From Flagellimonas hadalis (GTDB taxonomy: Bacteria > Bacteroidota > Bacteroidia > Flavobacteriales > Flavobacteriaceae), in assembly GCF_007785775.2 (NCBI RefSeq), contig NZ_VNIK02000001.1, forward strand, positions 484,678 to 548,677: a stretch of DNA of 64,000 nt, in the 5' to 3' direction. The notes below the pieces were generated by a model. The model had not been told where the DNA came from and did not search any database. It saw only the letters and a list, made by a program, of their open reading frames with translations. The translations under genes were made by a program, and so were the position numbers. This document shows positions 35,643 to 44,653 of the stretch, piece after piece; the first letter of the stretch is position 1; each line of letters opens with the position of its first letter.

Positions 35643-36416
35643 ATGAATGCTTCAACAACCTTAATTTATGACGGCAGCTTCAACGGCTTTCTTACGGCTG
35701 TGTTTGTTGCTTTTGACGAAAAGATCAATGTGGCCGACATCCAAAGGAACGGTCAGTGCCAAAATGGACTGTTTTCGGACACCGAGACCATTTTCACCCA
35801 CGTGGAAAAGGCCAAACGGGTCTGGAACGGCATCAAGGGCAAAAGCCACAATGCCATTTCCAATGTGTATTTTGCCTTTTTGAGCGAAACCGAAGGGGTG
35901 GAAATGATGTTGTACACCTACATCCAAAAACTGATGCGCACCCAGACCGGCAAGTATCTGGACTATTCGGACGGTACGGTGCTGCACATCAGCCAATTGG
36001 CACGAAAGGTGGGCCGGGAAAAGCACCGCATGGAGGCCTTTGTGCGGTTCCAGTTGACGAAGGACAACATCTATTTTGCGAACATAGAGCCCGATTTTGA
36101 TGTGCTGCCCCTGATTTCCAAGCATTTTCGGGACCGCTATGCGGACCAGCAATGGCTCATTTACGACGTGAAGCGCAAATATGGCATCTATTACAACTTG
36201 GACCATGTGGAAATGGTGTCCCTGAACCTACGGGAAGTACATTTCAACAAAATCCATAAAAGTGATGCTTTCCTGAGCGAGGAATACGATTACCAGACCC
36301 TTTGGAACGATTATTTCAAAAGCACGGGCATCAAGTCCCGGATCAACCCCAAATTGCATACGCAGCATGTGCCCAAACGGTATTGGAAGTATCTTTCTGA
36401 GAAAAAAGCAAGTTAG
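35643..36416 (+). CDS. DUF4130 (TIGR03915-type) putative DNA repair protein
   Basis: A 257-residue protein starting TLIYDGSFNGFLTAVF, the family signature, with the later segments LMRTQTGKYLDYSDG and FVRFQLTKDNIYFA and the end HVPKRYWKYLSEK. The family is almost always next to the radical SAM partner, and in some bacteria the domain is fused to a uracil-DNA-glycosylase-like domain, so a role in processing DNA lesions or modified bases is likely. The biochemical function is not known. No glycosylase domain is attached here. Confidence 0.88.
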   Translation: MNASTTLIYDGSFNGFLTAVFVAFDEKINVADIQRNGQCQNGLFSDTETIFTHVEKAKRVWNGIKGKSHNAISNVYFAFLSETEGVEMMLYTYIQKLMRTQTGKYLDYSDGTVLHISQLARKVGREKHRMEAFVRFQLTKDNIYFANIEPDFDVLPLISKHFRDRYADQQWLIYDVKRKYGIYYNLDHVEMVSLNLREVHFNKIHKSDAFLSEEYDYQTLWNDYFKSTGIKSRINPKLHTQHVPKRYWKYLSEKKAS

Positions 36417-36464
36417 GCAACGTAATCCCGATGTGGGTAACCTTTGACCCAGATATGCAACATG

Positions 36465-36490
36465 GGGCCTGAGCGAAGTCGAAGGGTTGA
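36465..36490. repeat. Partial copy of the dispersed GAGCGAAGTCGAAGGG repeat
   Basis: A one-arm fragment, CCTGAGCGAAGTCGAAGGGTTG, of the element type seen at 1.07 and 34.07 kb, located just before the AT-rich orphan gene. Confidence 0.45.
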
Positions 36491-36540
36491 GTGTAATAAT
36501 TGTTTAACTTAACTGAACGAATTTGAATCTTGATTGAAAC

Positions 36541-37374
36541 ATGCAAAAGAAAGATGTTGAAATATGGCAAAAATCCTTCTCCATACTTGGTCAAATTTTT
36601 GTCCCTGTTATTGCCTCTAGTTTTATTATAGACCCCATCTATGCCCAAGGAGCTTCAACATTTGCTCTCCAAATGTTGAGCCTAGCTCAATCTGAAGTAA
36701 AACAAAAAAGAGTTGAGTCCCTAATGTTTGGATTGGAGGACTTATTAAAAAAGCATGATGAAAATTTCAAGTTTGAAAAAGCGAATGTTCAAGAAGTAAG
36801 GGATTTATTAGAAACTGCAATAATAAATGCCAGTAGGGCGAGTTCAGAAACGAAAATAGATCGCTTAAGGAAAGTTTTATTCGGCCATATCATCGACCCA
36901 CAACCCATTGATTACACTTCTAGATTTCTTGATTTAGCGGTTAGACTAAATGATGATCAGGTGAAAATTTTAAACGTTTATTTCGATACGGAATACCAAC
37001 TAGCACCATTGAGAGAAGAATTAGCCAACATTGGTGAAATATTGAAGAAATCAGAAAAAGTTGAATTAAAAATCGTCAATCCAAATTTAGGAGCATCTAT
37101 TAAACAAAAGGAGATTTTTTTGAAAAAAAAGAAGGAGACAGAAAAAAGGCAAGATGATTTACAACTTGAATATGAAAATATAATTAATACAAGAAGACGA
37201 TATAATTCGAAATATGACCCAGATACTTTTCAATTTTTATTTAATGATATGAGAGTTTTAGGCATAGTCTATAATCCAGCCGAGGGAAGAATAAGTAATA
37301 CGGGGGATTCTTCATACTATCACTGTACAGCTCTAGGGAAAGGTTTCGTCAAATATTTAAAAGAAGAAGTTTAG
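36541..37374 (+). CDS. AT-rich orphan gene of unknown function, helical protein
   Basis: A 277-residue protein. The N-terminus has a short hydrophobic stretch (about 12-30, SILGQIFVPVIASSFIID). The middle is mostly helical, with RRVESLMFGLEDLLKK-like charged sequence and a likely coiled coil around 195-235 (KKKKETEKRQDDLQLEYE). The segment YTSRFLDLAVRLNDDQVKIL recalls a loose family of phage-defence-associated or membrane-near proteins, but I cannot name it. Codons are much richer in A and T than all neighbours. Probably acquired by transfer. Not part of an obvious operon. Confidence 0.75.
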   Translation: MQKKDVEIWQKSFSILGQIFVPVIASSFIIDPIYAQGASTFALQMLSLAQSEVKQKRVESLMFGLEDLLKKHDENFKFEKANVQEVRDLLETAIINASRASSETKIDRLRKVLFGHIIDPQPIDYTSRFLDLAVRLNDDQVKILNVYFDTEYQLAPLREELANIGEILKKSEKVELKIVNPNLGASIKQKEIFLKKKKETEKRQDDLQLEYENIINTRRRYNSKYDPDTFQFLFNDMRVLGIVYNPAEGRISNTGDSSYYHCTALGKGFVKYLKEEV

Positions 37375-37376
37375 CC

Positions 37377-37898
37377 TTACTTCCCCTTCTCCCCCACAAA
37401 ATGGTCGCTCTTGTTTTTAAAGAGCACATTAAAACTGGTCAAACTGCCATAAATGCGGGTGATGTATTGCTGTAGGTCAATTTTATCCTGATCGTCCAGG
37501 TTACTGCTGTTGATCTTTTGTTCCATCACACGGATACGGTCGCGCACCATCACGATCTTGTGGAAAAAGGTATCGATGGGCATTTCCTTGTTCTGGGTGG
37601 CATCCCCGGGATCCAGGATCAGTTTACCACCCTTCCACTTATCGGCAATGGCCACTTTCTCGTGGGTATCGCTCCATTTTTCCAAAATCTTGACCAAGGA
37701 ACGTTCCACTTCAAAAAAGCTGACGGTGTCCACTTCGTCCTCCACCGCCTCGATCACCTCAAAATCGGCATCAAGTTCAATGGTTTCCAGTCCACTTTCC
37801 AAAAAAGTGACCCAATAATGTTTTGAAGATACGTTGGTCACCACCCCTTTTCCGTGTTCGGGATGATCAATGCGAGAGCCAATGCCCAGTAGTTTCAT
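37377..37898 (-). CDS. Tudor-like domain protein of unknown function
   Basis: A 173-residue protein. Residues 1-50 (MKLLGIGSRIDHPEHGKGVVTNVSS) match the SH3/Tudor-like domain found at the C-terminus of UvrD/PcrA helicases and in CarD-type RNA polymerase binders (compare NHTRFGRGKILNIEG in the helicase at 52667-54997). The rest is helical. The gene is divergent from uvrA, so a link to transcription-coupled or general DNA repair is possible but not shown. Conserved neighbour in this group is my impression only. Confidence 0.65.
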   Translation of the reverse strand: MKLLGIGSRIDHPEHGKGVVTNVSSKHYWVTFLESGLETIELDADFEVIEAVEDEVDTVSFFEVERSLVKILEKWSDTHEKVAIADKWKGGKLILDPGDATQNKEMPIDTFFHKIVMVRDRIRVMEQKINSSNLDDQDKIDLQQYITRIYGSLTSFNVLFKNKSDHFVGEKGK

Positions 37899-37919
37899 GC
37901 TTTAGAAATTTTAGTGTCA

Positions 37920-37939
37920 ACTTCCGCAAAAGCGGAAGT
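37920..37939. repeat. Short perfect hairpin repeat
   Basis: ACTTCCGC and GCGGAAGT around AAAA. A common dispersed motif type in flavobacterial spacers, here between the Tudor-like gene and uvrA. Confidence 0.5.
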
Positions 37940-38052
37940 CTTTCGTTCATGGATTCCCACATCCGCGAGAATGATAAATAACTTCGTAAAAATAAGCCAT
38001 CAAATAACAATAACGAAAACCAAACCTCCTTCTTTTTTACGTGTCAAATCGC

Positions 38053-38060
38053 TATTTTTG
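38053..38060 (+). promoter_or_regulatory. Predicted -7 box (TATTTTTG) of uvrA
   Basis: Exact TAnnTTTG, 18 bases before the uvrA ATG. No good -33 box and no copy of the 34.2-kb operator motif was seen nearby, so this uvrA does not look LexA-like-controlled by that motif. Confidence 0.5.
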
Positions 38061-38078
38061 AAGCTTTGCTATGAATTT

Positions 38079-40940
38079 ATGATCCACTACGAAGAACATA
38101 TTGAGGTCAAGGGTGCACGGGTGCACAACCTGAAGAACATTGACGTCACCATTCCACGCGAAAAACTGGTGGTCATCACCGGGCTTTCGGGCAGTGGAAA
38201 ATCCTCTTTGGCCTTCGATACCATCTATGCCGAGGGCCAACGCCGCTACATCGAGACCTTTTCCGCTTACGCCAGACAGTTTTTGGGCGGGCTGGAACGC
38301 CCCGATGTGGACAAGATAGATGGTCTATCTCCCGTAATCGCCATAGAACAGAAGACCACTTCCAAATCCCCACGATCAACCGTAGGCACCATCACGGAGG
38401 TGTACGATTTTCTCCGCCTGTTGTTCGCACGTGCCGGGGATGCCTACAGCTATAACACGGGCGAGAAAATGGTGAGTTACAGTGACGAACAGATCAAGGA
38501 ACTCATCATTGAATCCTACCTCGACAAAAAAATAAATGTGCTGGCCCCTGTAATCAAATCCAGAAAAGGCCATTACCGCGAACTTTTTGAACAGATTGCA
38601 AAGCAAGGATTCGTAAAAGTGCGGGTGGATGGTGAGATCATGGACATTACCAAGGGCATGAAAGTGGACCGCTACAAGACCCACGACATCGAAATTGTGA
38701 TCGACCGACTGAAGGTTACTGATAGTGAGGATTTTCACAAACGCTTGGCGGAGACCATCAACACGGCCATGTACAGTGGCGACAACGTGCTGATGGTGTT
38801 GGAAGAGGGCGAGACCGTGCCCCGCTATTTCAGTCGTGACCTGATGTGTCCCTCCACGGGCATTTCGTACCCCACGCCGGAACCCAACACCTTTTCGTTC
38901 AACTCGCCCAAGGGCATGTGTCCCGATTGCAGTGGTCTGGGCCATATCTACGAAGTGAACGAGCGGAAAATCATCCCCAATCCCAAACTGTCCATCAAGG
39001 CGGGCGGACTTGCCCCGCTTGGCGAATACAAGAAATCCTGGGCCTTCAAACAGTTGGAGACCATCGGGCAACGGTATGGGTTTGACCTTTCGGATCCCAT
39101 TGAAAAAATCCCCGAAGAGGCCATGGACATCATCCTCAACGGAGGAAAGGAAAGTTTTGAGGTAGATTCCAAATCCCTTGGCGTAAAAAGGCAGTACAAA
39201 ATTGATTATGAAGGCATTTCCAACTTCATCAGGACCCAATTTGAAGAAGCCAATTCCACTTCCCTAAAACGATGGGCGAAGGATTACATGGACAAAATAA
39301 AGTGTCCCACCTGCGAAGGTGCCCGCTTGCGCAAGGAATCGCTCTATTTTAAAGTGGGCGAAAAGAACATTGCGGAACTGGCCCAAATGGACATTGCCGA
39401 ACTGTCCACTTTTTTCAACAACTTGGAAGAAACACTTGAGGGCAACCAAAAGAAGATAGCGGAAGAAATCATCAAGGAAATCAAGGCGCGTATCGGTTTT
39501 TTGTTGGATGTGGGGCTGGACTACCTTTCCTTGAACCGGAGCTCCAAATCCCTGTCCGGGGGCGAGGCTCAGCGTATCCGACTGGCCACCCAGATAGGGT
39601 CGCAATTGGTAGGGGTACTCTATATTTTGGACGAGCCCAGCATTGGACTTCACCAACGGGACAACGAACGCTTGATCCATTCCTTGGAATCACTCCGAGA
39701 CATTGGAAATTCCGTGATCGTGGTGGAACATGACCGGGACATGATCGAACGGGCCGACCACGTGATCGATATCGGTCCAAAAGCCGGGAAACATGGCGGG
39801 GAGATCATTTCCGAAGGAAAACCCTCCGAACTGAAGGACCACCACACTCTGACCGCCCAATACATTTCGGGCGAACTGGAAATTCCTGTCCCTACCACTC
39901 GAAGAAAGGGAACGGGCAAAAAAATTGTGCTTTCTGGGTGTACTGGAAACAACTTGAAGGATGTCACCGTGGAGTTCCCTTTGGGAAAACTCATCGGCGT
40001 CACGGGCGTATCGGGCAGCGGAAAGTCCACCTTGGTGAACGAGACCCTCTACCCTATCATGAACGCCCATTATTTCAACGGGGTCAAAAAACCGATGCCC
40101 TATAAAAAAATCACCGGGCTACAGCATATCGACAAGGTCATCGACATCAACCAATCGCCGATTGGGCGTACACCACGATCCAATCCGGCAACCTACACTG
40201 GGGTTTTCAGCGAAATCCGAACCTTGTTTGCCAAAACGACTGAAGCGACCATCCGCGGATACAAACCGGGGCGATTCAGCTTCAATGTGGCCGGAGGGCG
40301 CTGCGAAACCTGTCAAGGTGGAGGGTTGAAGGTCATTGAAATGAACTTTCTTCCCGATGTGTACGTGGAATGTGAGACCTGCAATGGCAAACGGTTCAAC
40401 AGGGAGACCTTGGAGATCCGGTATAAAGGCAAATCCATTTCCGATGTGTTGGAAATGACCATCAACGAAGCGGTCGATTTCTTTGAGAACATTCCCAAGA
40501 TCCATCGAAAACTGAAGACCATCAAAGATGTGGGTTTGGGCTACATCTCATTGGGACAGCAGTCCACTACCCTTTCCGGCGGCGAGGCCCAACGGGTGAA
40601 ACTGGCCACCGAGCTTTCCAAACGCGATACCGGAAACACCTTTTACATACTGGACGAACCCACAACCGGACTGCACTTTGAAGATATCCGGGTGCTCATG
40701 GAGGTGCTCAACCAACTGGTGGACAAAGGAAATACCATCTTGGTGATAGAGCACAACATGGATGTGATCAAAATGATGGACCACATCATAGACATAGGTT
40801 ATGAAGGGGGGCGCGGCGGCGGCATGGTTGTTGCTACAGGAACCCCGGAGGAAGTGGCCAAGGACAAGAAAAGCTACACGGCCAAATTTTTGAAAAAAGA
40901 ACTGGAAAACACAAAAGAAAAGATTGCAAAGGCAGTCTGA
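38079..40940 (+). CDS. uvrA: Excinuclease ABC subunit A
   Basis: A 953-residue nucleotide-excision repair damage sensor. Two ABC ATPase domains are visible: Walker [10 protein letters not shown] near the start and GVSGSGKST near residue 650, with the signature segments [12 protein letters not shown] and [12 protein letters not shown]. Zinc-binding CPDC/CPTC and CETC pairs are present, as expected. The ATG at 38079 is preferred over a start at 37914, because that would add 55 residues unlike any UvrA. Followed by a LOG gene after 18 bp. Confidence 0.97.
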   Translation: MIHYEEHIEVKGARVHNLKNIDVTIPREKLVVITGLSGSGKSSLAFDTIYAEGQRRYIETFSAYARQFLGGLERPDVDKIDGLSPVIAIEQKTTSKSPRSTVGTITEVYDFLRLLFARAGDAYSYNTGEKMVSYSDEQIKELIIESYLDKKINVLAPVIKSRKGHYRELFEQIAKQGFVKVRVDGEIMDITKGMKVDRYKTHDIEIVIDRLKVTDSEDFHKRLAETINTAMYSGDNVLMVLEEGETVPRYFSRDLMCPSTGISYPTPEPNTFSFNSPKGMCPDCSGLGHIYEVNERKIIPNPKLSIKAGGLAPLGEYKKSWAFKQLETIGQRYGFDLSDPIEKIPEEAMDIILNGGKESFEVDSKSLGVKRQYKIDYEGISNFIRTQFEEANSTSLKRWAKDYMDKIKCPTCEGARLRKESLYFKVGEKNIAELAQMDIAELSTFFNNLEETLEGNQKKIAEEIIKEIKARIGFLLDVGLDYLSLNRSSKSLSGGEAQRIRLATQIGSQLVGVLYILDEPSIGLHQRDNERLIHSLESLRDIGNSVIVVEHDRDMIERADHVIDIGPKAGKHGGEIISEGKPSELKDHHTLTAQYISGELEIPVPTTRRKGTGKKIVLSGCTGNNLKDVTVEFPLGKLIGVTGVSGSGKSTLVNETLYPIMNAHYFNGVKKPMPYKKITGLQHIDKVIDINQSPIGRTPRSNPATYTGVFSEIRTLFAKTTEATIRGYKPGRFSFNVAGGRCETCQGGGLKVIEMNFLPDVYVECETCNGKRFNRETLEIRYKGKSISDVLEMTINEAVDFFENIPKIHRKLKTIKDVGLGYISLGQQSTTLSGGEAQRVKLATELSKRDTGNTFYILDEPTTGLHFEDIRVLMEVLNQLVDKGNTILVIEHNMDVIKMMDHIIDIGYEGGRGGGMVVATGTPEEVAKDKKSYTAKFLKKELENTKEKIAKAV

Positions 40941-40958
40941 AAAGCATAAATTAAGCGA

Positions 40959-41645
40959 ATGAGAAAAGAACAGCACTCGAAAGGGTGGAATGAGATCAAG
41001 ACGAACGATTCGTGGGCCATATTCAAGATCATGGGCGAGTTCGTCAACGGGTTCGAGAAGATGAGTGTCATTGGCCCCTGCGTGTCAATTTTTGGATCCG
41101 CGCGGGTACGTGAGGGCAACCATTACTATGACCTAGCGGTAAGGATTGCACAAAAAATCGCCGAAGCCGGCTATGGGGTCATCACTGGCGGCGGGCCTGG
41201 GATCATGGAGGCCGGGAACAAAGGGGCCAATCTGGCCGGGGGAACATCGGTGGGGTTGAACATCGACCTTCCCTTTGAACAGCACGACAACCCTTATATC
41301 GATGAGGACAAGAGTCTGGATTTTGATTACTTTTTTGTCCGTAAGGTCATGTTCGTCAAATATTCACAAGGCTTTGTGGTGATGCCCGGAGGGTTTGGCA
41401 CCTTGGACGAACTTTTTGAGGCCATCACCCTTATCCAGACGCATAAAATACATACCTTCCCTATCATATTGGTGGGCACCGATTTTTGGAAAGGCCTCCT
41501 CGACTGGATCAAGAATACCATGCTGGAGGCTGGAAACATCAGTCCGCGGGACTTGGACCTGATTCAATTGGTGGACACCGAGGACGAGGTGGTGGAGATC
41601 ATCGATGCCTTTTACAAGGGTCGTAACCTTAGTCCCAACTTTTAA
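40959..41645 (+). CDS. LOG family (TIGR00730) Rossmann-fold protein
   Basis: A 228-residue protein of the cytokinin-riboside 5'-monophosphate phosphoribohydrolase family. The motif MPGGFGTLDELFE (PGGxGTxxE) and GGGPGIMEAGNKGA are intact. In bacteria the family splits ribose-5-phosphate from nucleotide monophosphates. It follows uvrA by 18 bp and precedes the pseudo-M1 gene by 11 bp, so the three form a likely operon. Confidence 0.92.
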   Translation: MRKEQHSKGWNEIKTNDSWAIFKIMGEFVNGFEKMSVIGPCVSIFGSARVREGNHYYDLAVRIAQKIAEAGYGVITGGGPGIMEAGNKGANLAGGTSVGLNIDLPFEQHDNPYIDEDKSLDFDYFFVRKVMFVKYSQGFVVMPGGFGTLDELFEAITLIQTHKIHTFPIILVGTDFWKGLLDWIKNTMLEAGNISPRDLDLIQLVDTEDEVVEIIDAFYKGRNLSPNF

Positions 41646-41656
41646 TCCGTACCCAT

Positions 41657-44494
41657 TTGATAATACAACGGTCCCTTTTGCGGTTTCCATTGCTGTTGCT
41701 CATCCTGTGCTCCCCTGTTCGGGGACAGCACAAAAATGAGATTGTGGCCACCTTGGACGGCCAAACGCAGCAAATCAGGATACGCCAGCACTTCACTTAT
41801 GTGAACCGTTCCGATAAAGGGCTTACCAATCTGTATTTCAACGATTGGAACCATGCCTACTCCAACAAGAGCACGGCCCTTGCCAAGCGTTTTGCCGAAG
41901 AGTTCAACCGGGGACTACATTTGGCCAAGGACAGGGAAAGGGGGCAGACCACCATCAAGACCCTAGTGGATGATAATTATGGGGGATTGGATTGGAAAAG
42001 GGTCGAGAACAGGGATCTTATCTCTGTTAGTTTGAACGAAATCTTAAAGCCCGGGGAATCCATACAATTGTTCTTCACCTATACCGTAAAACTTCCCTCG
42101 TCAAAATTTACCTCTTATGGCTTTACACCGAATGGAGGATACAATCTGAAGGATTGGTACCTAACGCCCGCCGTTTTTGATGGCGAGGATTGGAGATTGT
42201 ACGACAACATGAACTTGGACGACCTCTATACGGATGTGGCCCAGACCACCATCAACCTGACCTATCCCGAAAAGTTGTTCATGGCCACCAATTACAGACA
42301 ATCCAGTGTGGCCCGGTTTCCTGGAGGACAGCATACACAACTCTTTGGCGACAACAGAAAAAGCTGTGAGATCATCCTTACCGTCGAAGAGACTTTTACC
42401 AAACATGTCACCGCTCCGCTGACAGTGATCACCGATATCGAATCCAACAAATATGATAAAATATCCCAAGGAATATCCATTGAAAAGACAGCCCACTTCC
42501 TCCAAGAGAATTTGGGGGAATACCCACATGAAAACCTGCTGGTAAGTGATTTTGATTACAACAAGTCCCCTTTGTACGGCATAGGACAACTCCCCTCTTT
42601 CATTAGGCCCTACGAAGAGCAGTTCCAGTTTGAGATGAAGTTCCTGAAAACGGCCATCCGTAATTATCTGGAAGAAACCCTCTACCTGGATCCAAGACAA
42701 GAACGATGGGTCAATGACGCCATTGGCTATTACTTGATGATCAAATATGTGGAGGAACACTACCCCGATCAGAAGCTCATCGGTAAACTCTCCAGGATCT
42801 GGGGCGTCAAGAACTTCCATTTGGCCCAAATGGATTTCAACGAACAGTATGCCCTCTTCAGCATGTTATCCGCCCGAAAGAACATTGACCAAGCATTGAC
42901 CACACGGAATGATTCCCTGATCAAGTTCAATGAAAAAATAGCCAATGGCTATAAGGCGGGACTTGGCATGTCCTATTTATCGGCATATTTGGATAAGACG
43001 AAAGTGGACAGTAGTATTCTTGACTTTTACCGAAACCACCGATTGAAACAGGACGTTACGGCGCAAGATTTTAGAAAGACCCTAGAAAAATATGCGGACA
43101 AGGACATCGATTGGTTTTTTGATGAATACGTCTCCACGGACAAAAAGATTGATTTCAAGATCAAAAAACTACAGAAGACAGATGATTCCATCACCCTTAC
43201 CATCAAGAACAAAAGGGGAACCGATGTTCCCATATCTCTTTTTGGACTCCAGAACGACACTGTAGTCTCCCAGTATTGGTTTTCTGGCATCGATACGACA
43301 AAGACGGTCACTATACCCCGAAACGGTGAGGACCGATTGGTCCTCAACTATGACCAGAAAATCCCGGAATTCAACCAAAGGGACAATTGGAAGACCTTGA
43401 ACGGTTTCTTCTCCAGCAACAAAAAGTTGAAGTTCCAATTTTTCAAGGATACCGAAGACCCATACTATAATCAGGTTTTCTATGTGCCAATCGCCAATTT
43501 CAATATTTATGATGGGGTGACCCCGGGGATGCGACTTTACAACAAAACCTTTCTGGAGCGGCCCTTCCAGTACGACATTTCGCCCACCTACTCCTTTTTG
43601 GAACGTACCTTGGTGGGCAAGGCCAGCTTCAAGTACCGTAAATACCATCAAAAGACCGGGCTGTTCTATACCGACTACTCCATTTCGGGATCCACCTCCC
43701 ATTTCCAAAAGAGTTCGCGCTTTTCGACCCTCACCCCTGCCGTTAGTTTTGGATGGCGCCCAAATGACCTCTTGTCCAACCGCAGACAATATTTGACCTT
43801 CAGGTACAGAAACGTTTTCAGGAACATCGATGACAATTTGGTGGGTGAAATAGACACAGACCCAGATTACAACGTAATGAATGTCCGGTTTGTAGATGTG
43901 GACAATAACATCCTCAATTATATTTCGTGGTTTGTGGACGCACAGCATTCAAGCGATTTTACCAAACTGGCCTTTGAAATGGAATACCGGAAATTGTTCC
44001 ATAGTAACCGACAGTTCAACCTTAGGTTCTATGCCGGAAAGTTCTTGAGGAACAAGACCGAATCCGACTTTTTCAGCTTCGCCTTGGACCGCCCTACCGA
44101 CTATATGTACGATCTTTCCTATTTGGGCCGATCGGAAAGTTCCGGGATATACAGCCAGCAGATCATCATTTCCGAAGGAGGTTTCAAATCCAAATTGGAA
44201 AACCCCTTTGCCAACGATTGGATCGCGACCACAAACGCCAGTACCAATATTTGGAGATGGGTAGAAGCCTATGGCGACCTCGGGCTCATCAAAAGCAAGG
44301 GGGAAAACACCCGTTTTGTCTATGACGCTGGGGTGCGACTGAACTTGGTCACCGACTATTTTGAACTCTACTTTCCCGTGTATTCCAATTTAGGTTGGGA
44401 AATTGCACAGGACAATTATGGCCAGCGTATACGGTTTGTGGTCACCATCAGCCCCAAAACACTTACTGGGCTGTTCACCAGGAAATGGTTCTGA
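41657..44494 (+). CDS. M1-peptidase-like protein lacking the zinc site, with outer membrane barrel
   Basis: A 945-residue exported protein. The start is TTG, since no ATG lies upstream before the stop of the LOG gene, and it gives a good signal peptide (LLLLILCSPVRGQ). Residues about 20-500 resemble the M1 aminopeptidase layout, with ERWVNDAIGYYL where active enzymes have W-L-x-E-G-F-A. The HExxH zinc motif is absent: the aligned stretch is TAIRNYLEETLYL. Residues about 560-945 are beta-rich with repeated aromatic residues and end in ...TRKWF, which fits an outer membrane barrel. An inactive scaffold or sensor is likely. Confidence 0.75.
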   Translation: MIIQRSLLRFPLLLLILCSPVRGQHKNEIVATLDGQTQQIRIRQHFTYVNRSDKGLTNLYFNDWNHAYSNKSTALAKRFAEEFNRGLHLAKDRERGQTTIKTLVDDNYGGLDWKRVENRDLISVSLNEILKPGESIQLFFTYTVKLPSSKFTSYGFTPNGGYNLKDWYLTPAVFDGEDWRLYDNMNLDDLYTDVAQTTINLTYPEKLFMATNYRQSSVARFPGGQHTQLFGDNRKSCEIILTVEETFTKHVTAPLTVITDIESNKYDKISQGISIEKTAHFLQENLGEYPHENLLVSDFDYNKSPLYGIGQLPSFIRPYEEQFQFEMKFLKTAIRNYLEETLYLDPRQERWVNDAIGYYLMIKYVEEHYPDQKLIGKLSRIWGVKNFHLAQMDFNEQYALFSMLSARKNIDQALTTRNDSLIKFNEKIANGYKAGLGMSYLSAYLDKTKVDSSILDFYRNHRLKQDVTAQDFRKTLEKYADKDIDWFFDEYVSTDKKIDFKIKKLQKTDDSITLTIKNKRGTDVPISLFGLQNDTVVSQYWFSGIDTTKTVTIPRNGEDRLVLNYDQKIPEFNQRDNWKTLNGFFSSNKKLKFQFFKDTEDPYYNQVFYVPIANFNIYDGVTPGMRLYNKTFLERPFQYDISPTYSFLERTLVGKASFKYRKYHQKTGLFYTDYSISGSTSHFQKSSRFSTLTPAVSFGWRPNDLLSNRRQYLTFRYRNVFRNIDDNLVGEIDTDPDYNVMNVRFVDVDNNILNYISWFVDAQHSSDFTKLAFEMEYRKLFHSNRQFNLRFYAGKFLRNKTESDFFSFALDRPTDYMYDLSYLGRSESSGIYSQQIIISEGGFKSKLENPFANDWIATTNASTNIWRWVEAYGDLGLIKSKGENTRFVYDAGVRLNLVTDYFELYFPVYSNLGWEIAQDNYGQRIRFVVTISPKTLTGLFTRKWF

Positions 44495-44603
44495 ATTTAT
44501 CATATTCACAAAAAAATGATGTTAAAAATATGATTATTTAACTATTATGTTTTAATGCGGTCTATTTTTTATCATATTGTTATTTTATTAACGCTCGTAG
44601 CTA

Positions 44604-44634
44604 TTGCTGGTTTGATTGTATTTTAGTACTTTCG
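44604..44634 (+). promoter_or_regulatory. Predicted promoter of the fused E1 dehydrogenase gene
   Basis: TTG (44604-44606) and TACTTTCG (44627-44634) lie 20 bases apart, close to the Bacteroidota TTTG-N19/20-TAnnTTTG pattern (one mismatch in the -7 box). The ATG is 20 bases downstream. Confidence 0.5.
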
Positions 44635-44653
44635 CAAAAACCAGCAACGGCAC

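Noticed and set aside
37914-38078. N-terminal extension of UvrA by 55 residues
   Set aside because: UvrA normally starts at [14 protein letters not shown]; the extra part covers the dispersed hairpin and predicted promoter.
38376-39239. A 287-codon open frame on the minus strand within uvrA
   Set aside because: Antisense shadow of a fully conserved uvrA; no domain or signal in the product.
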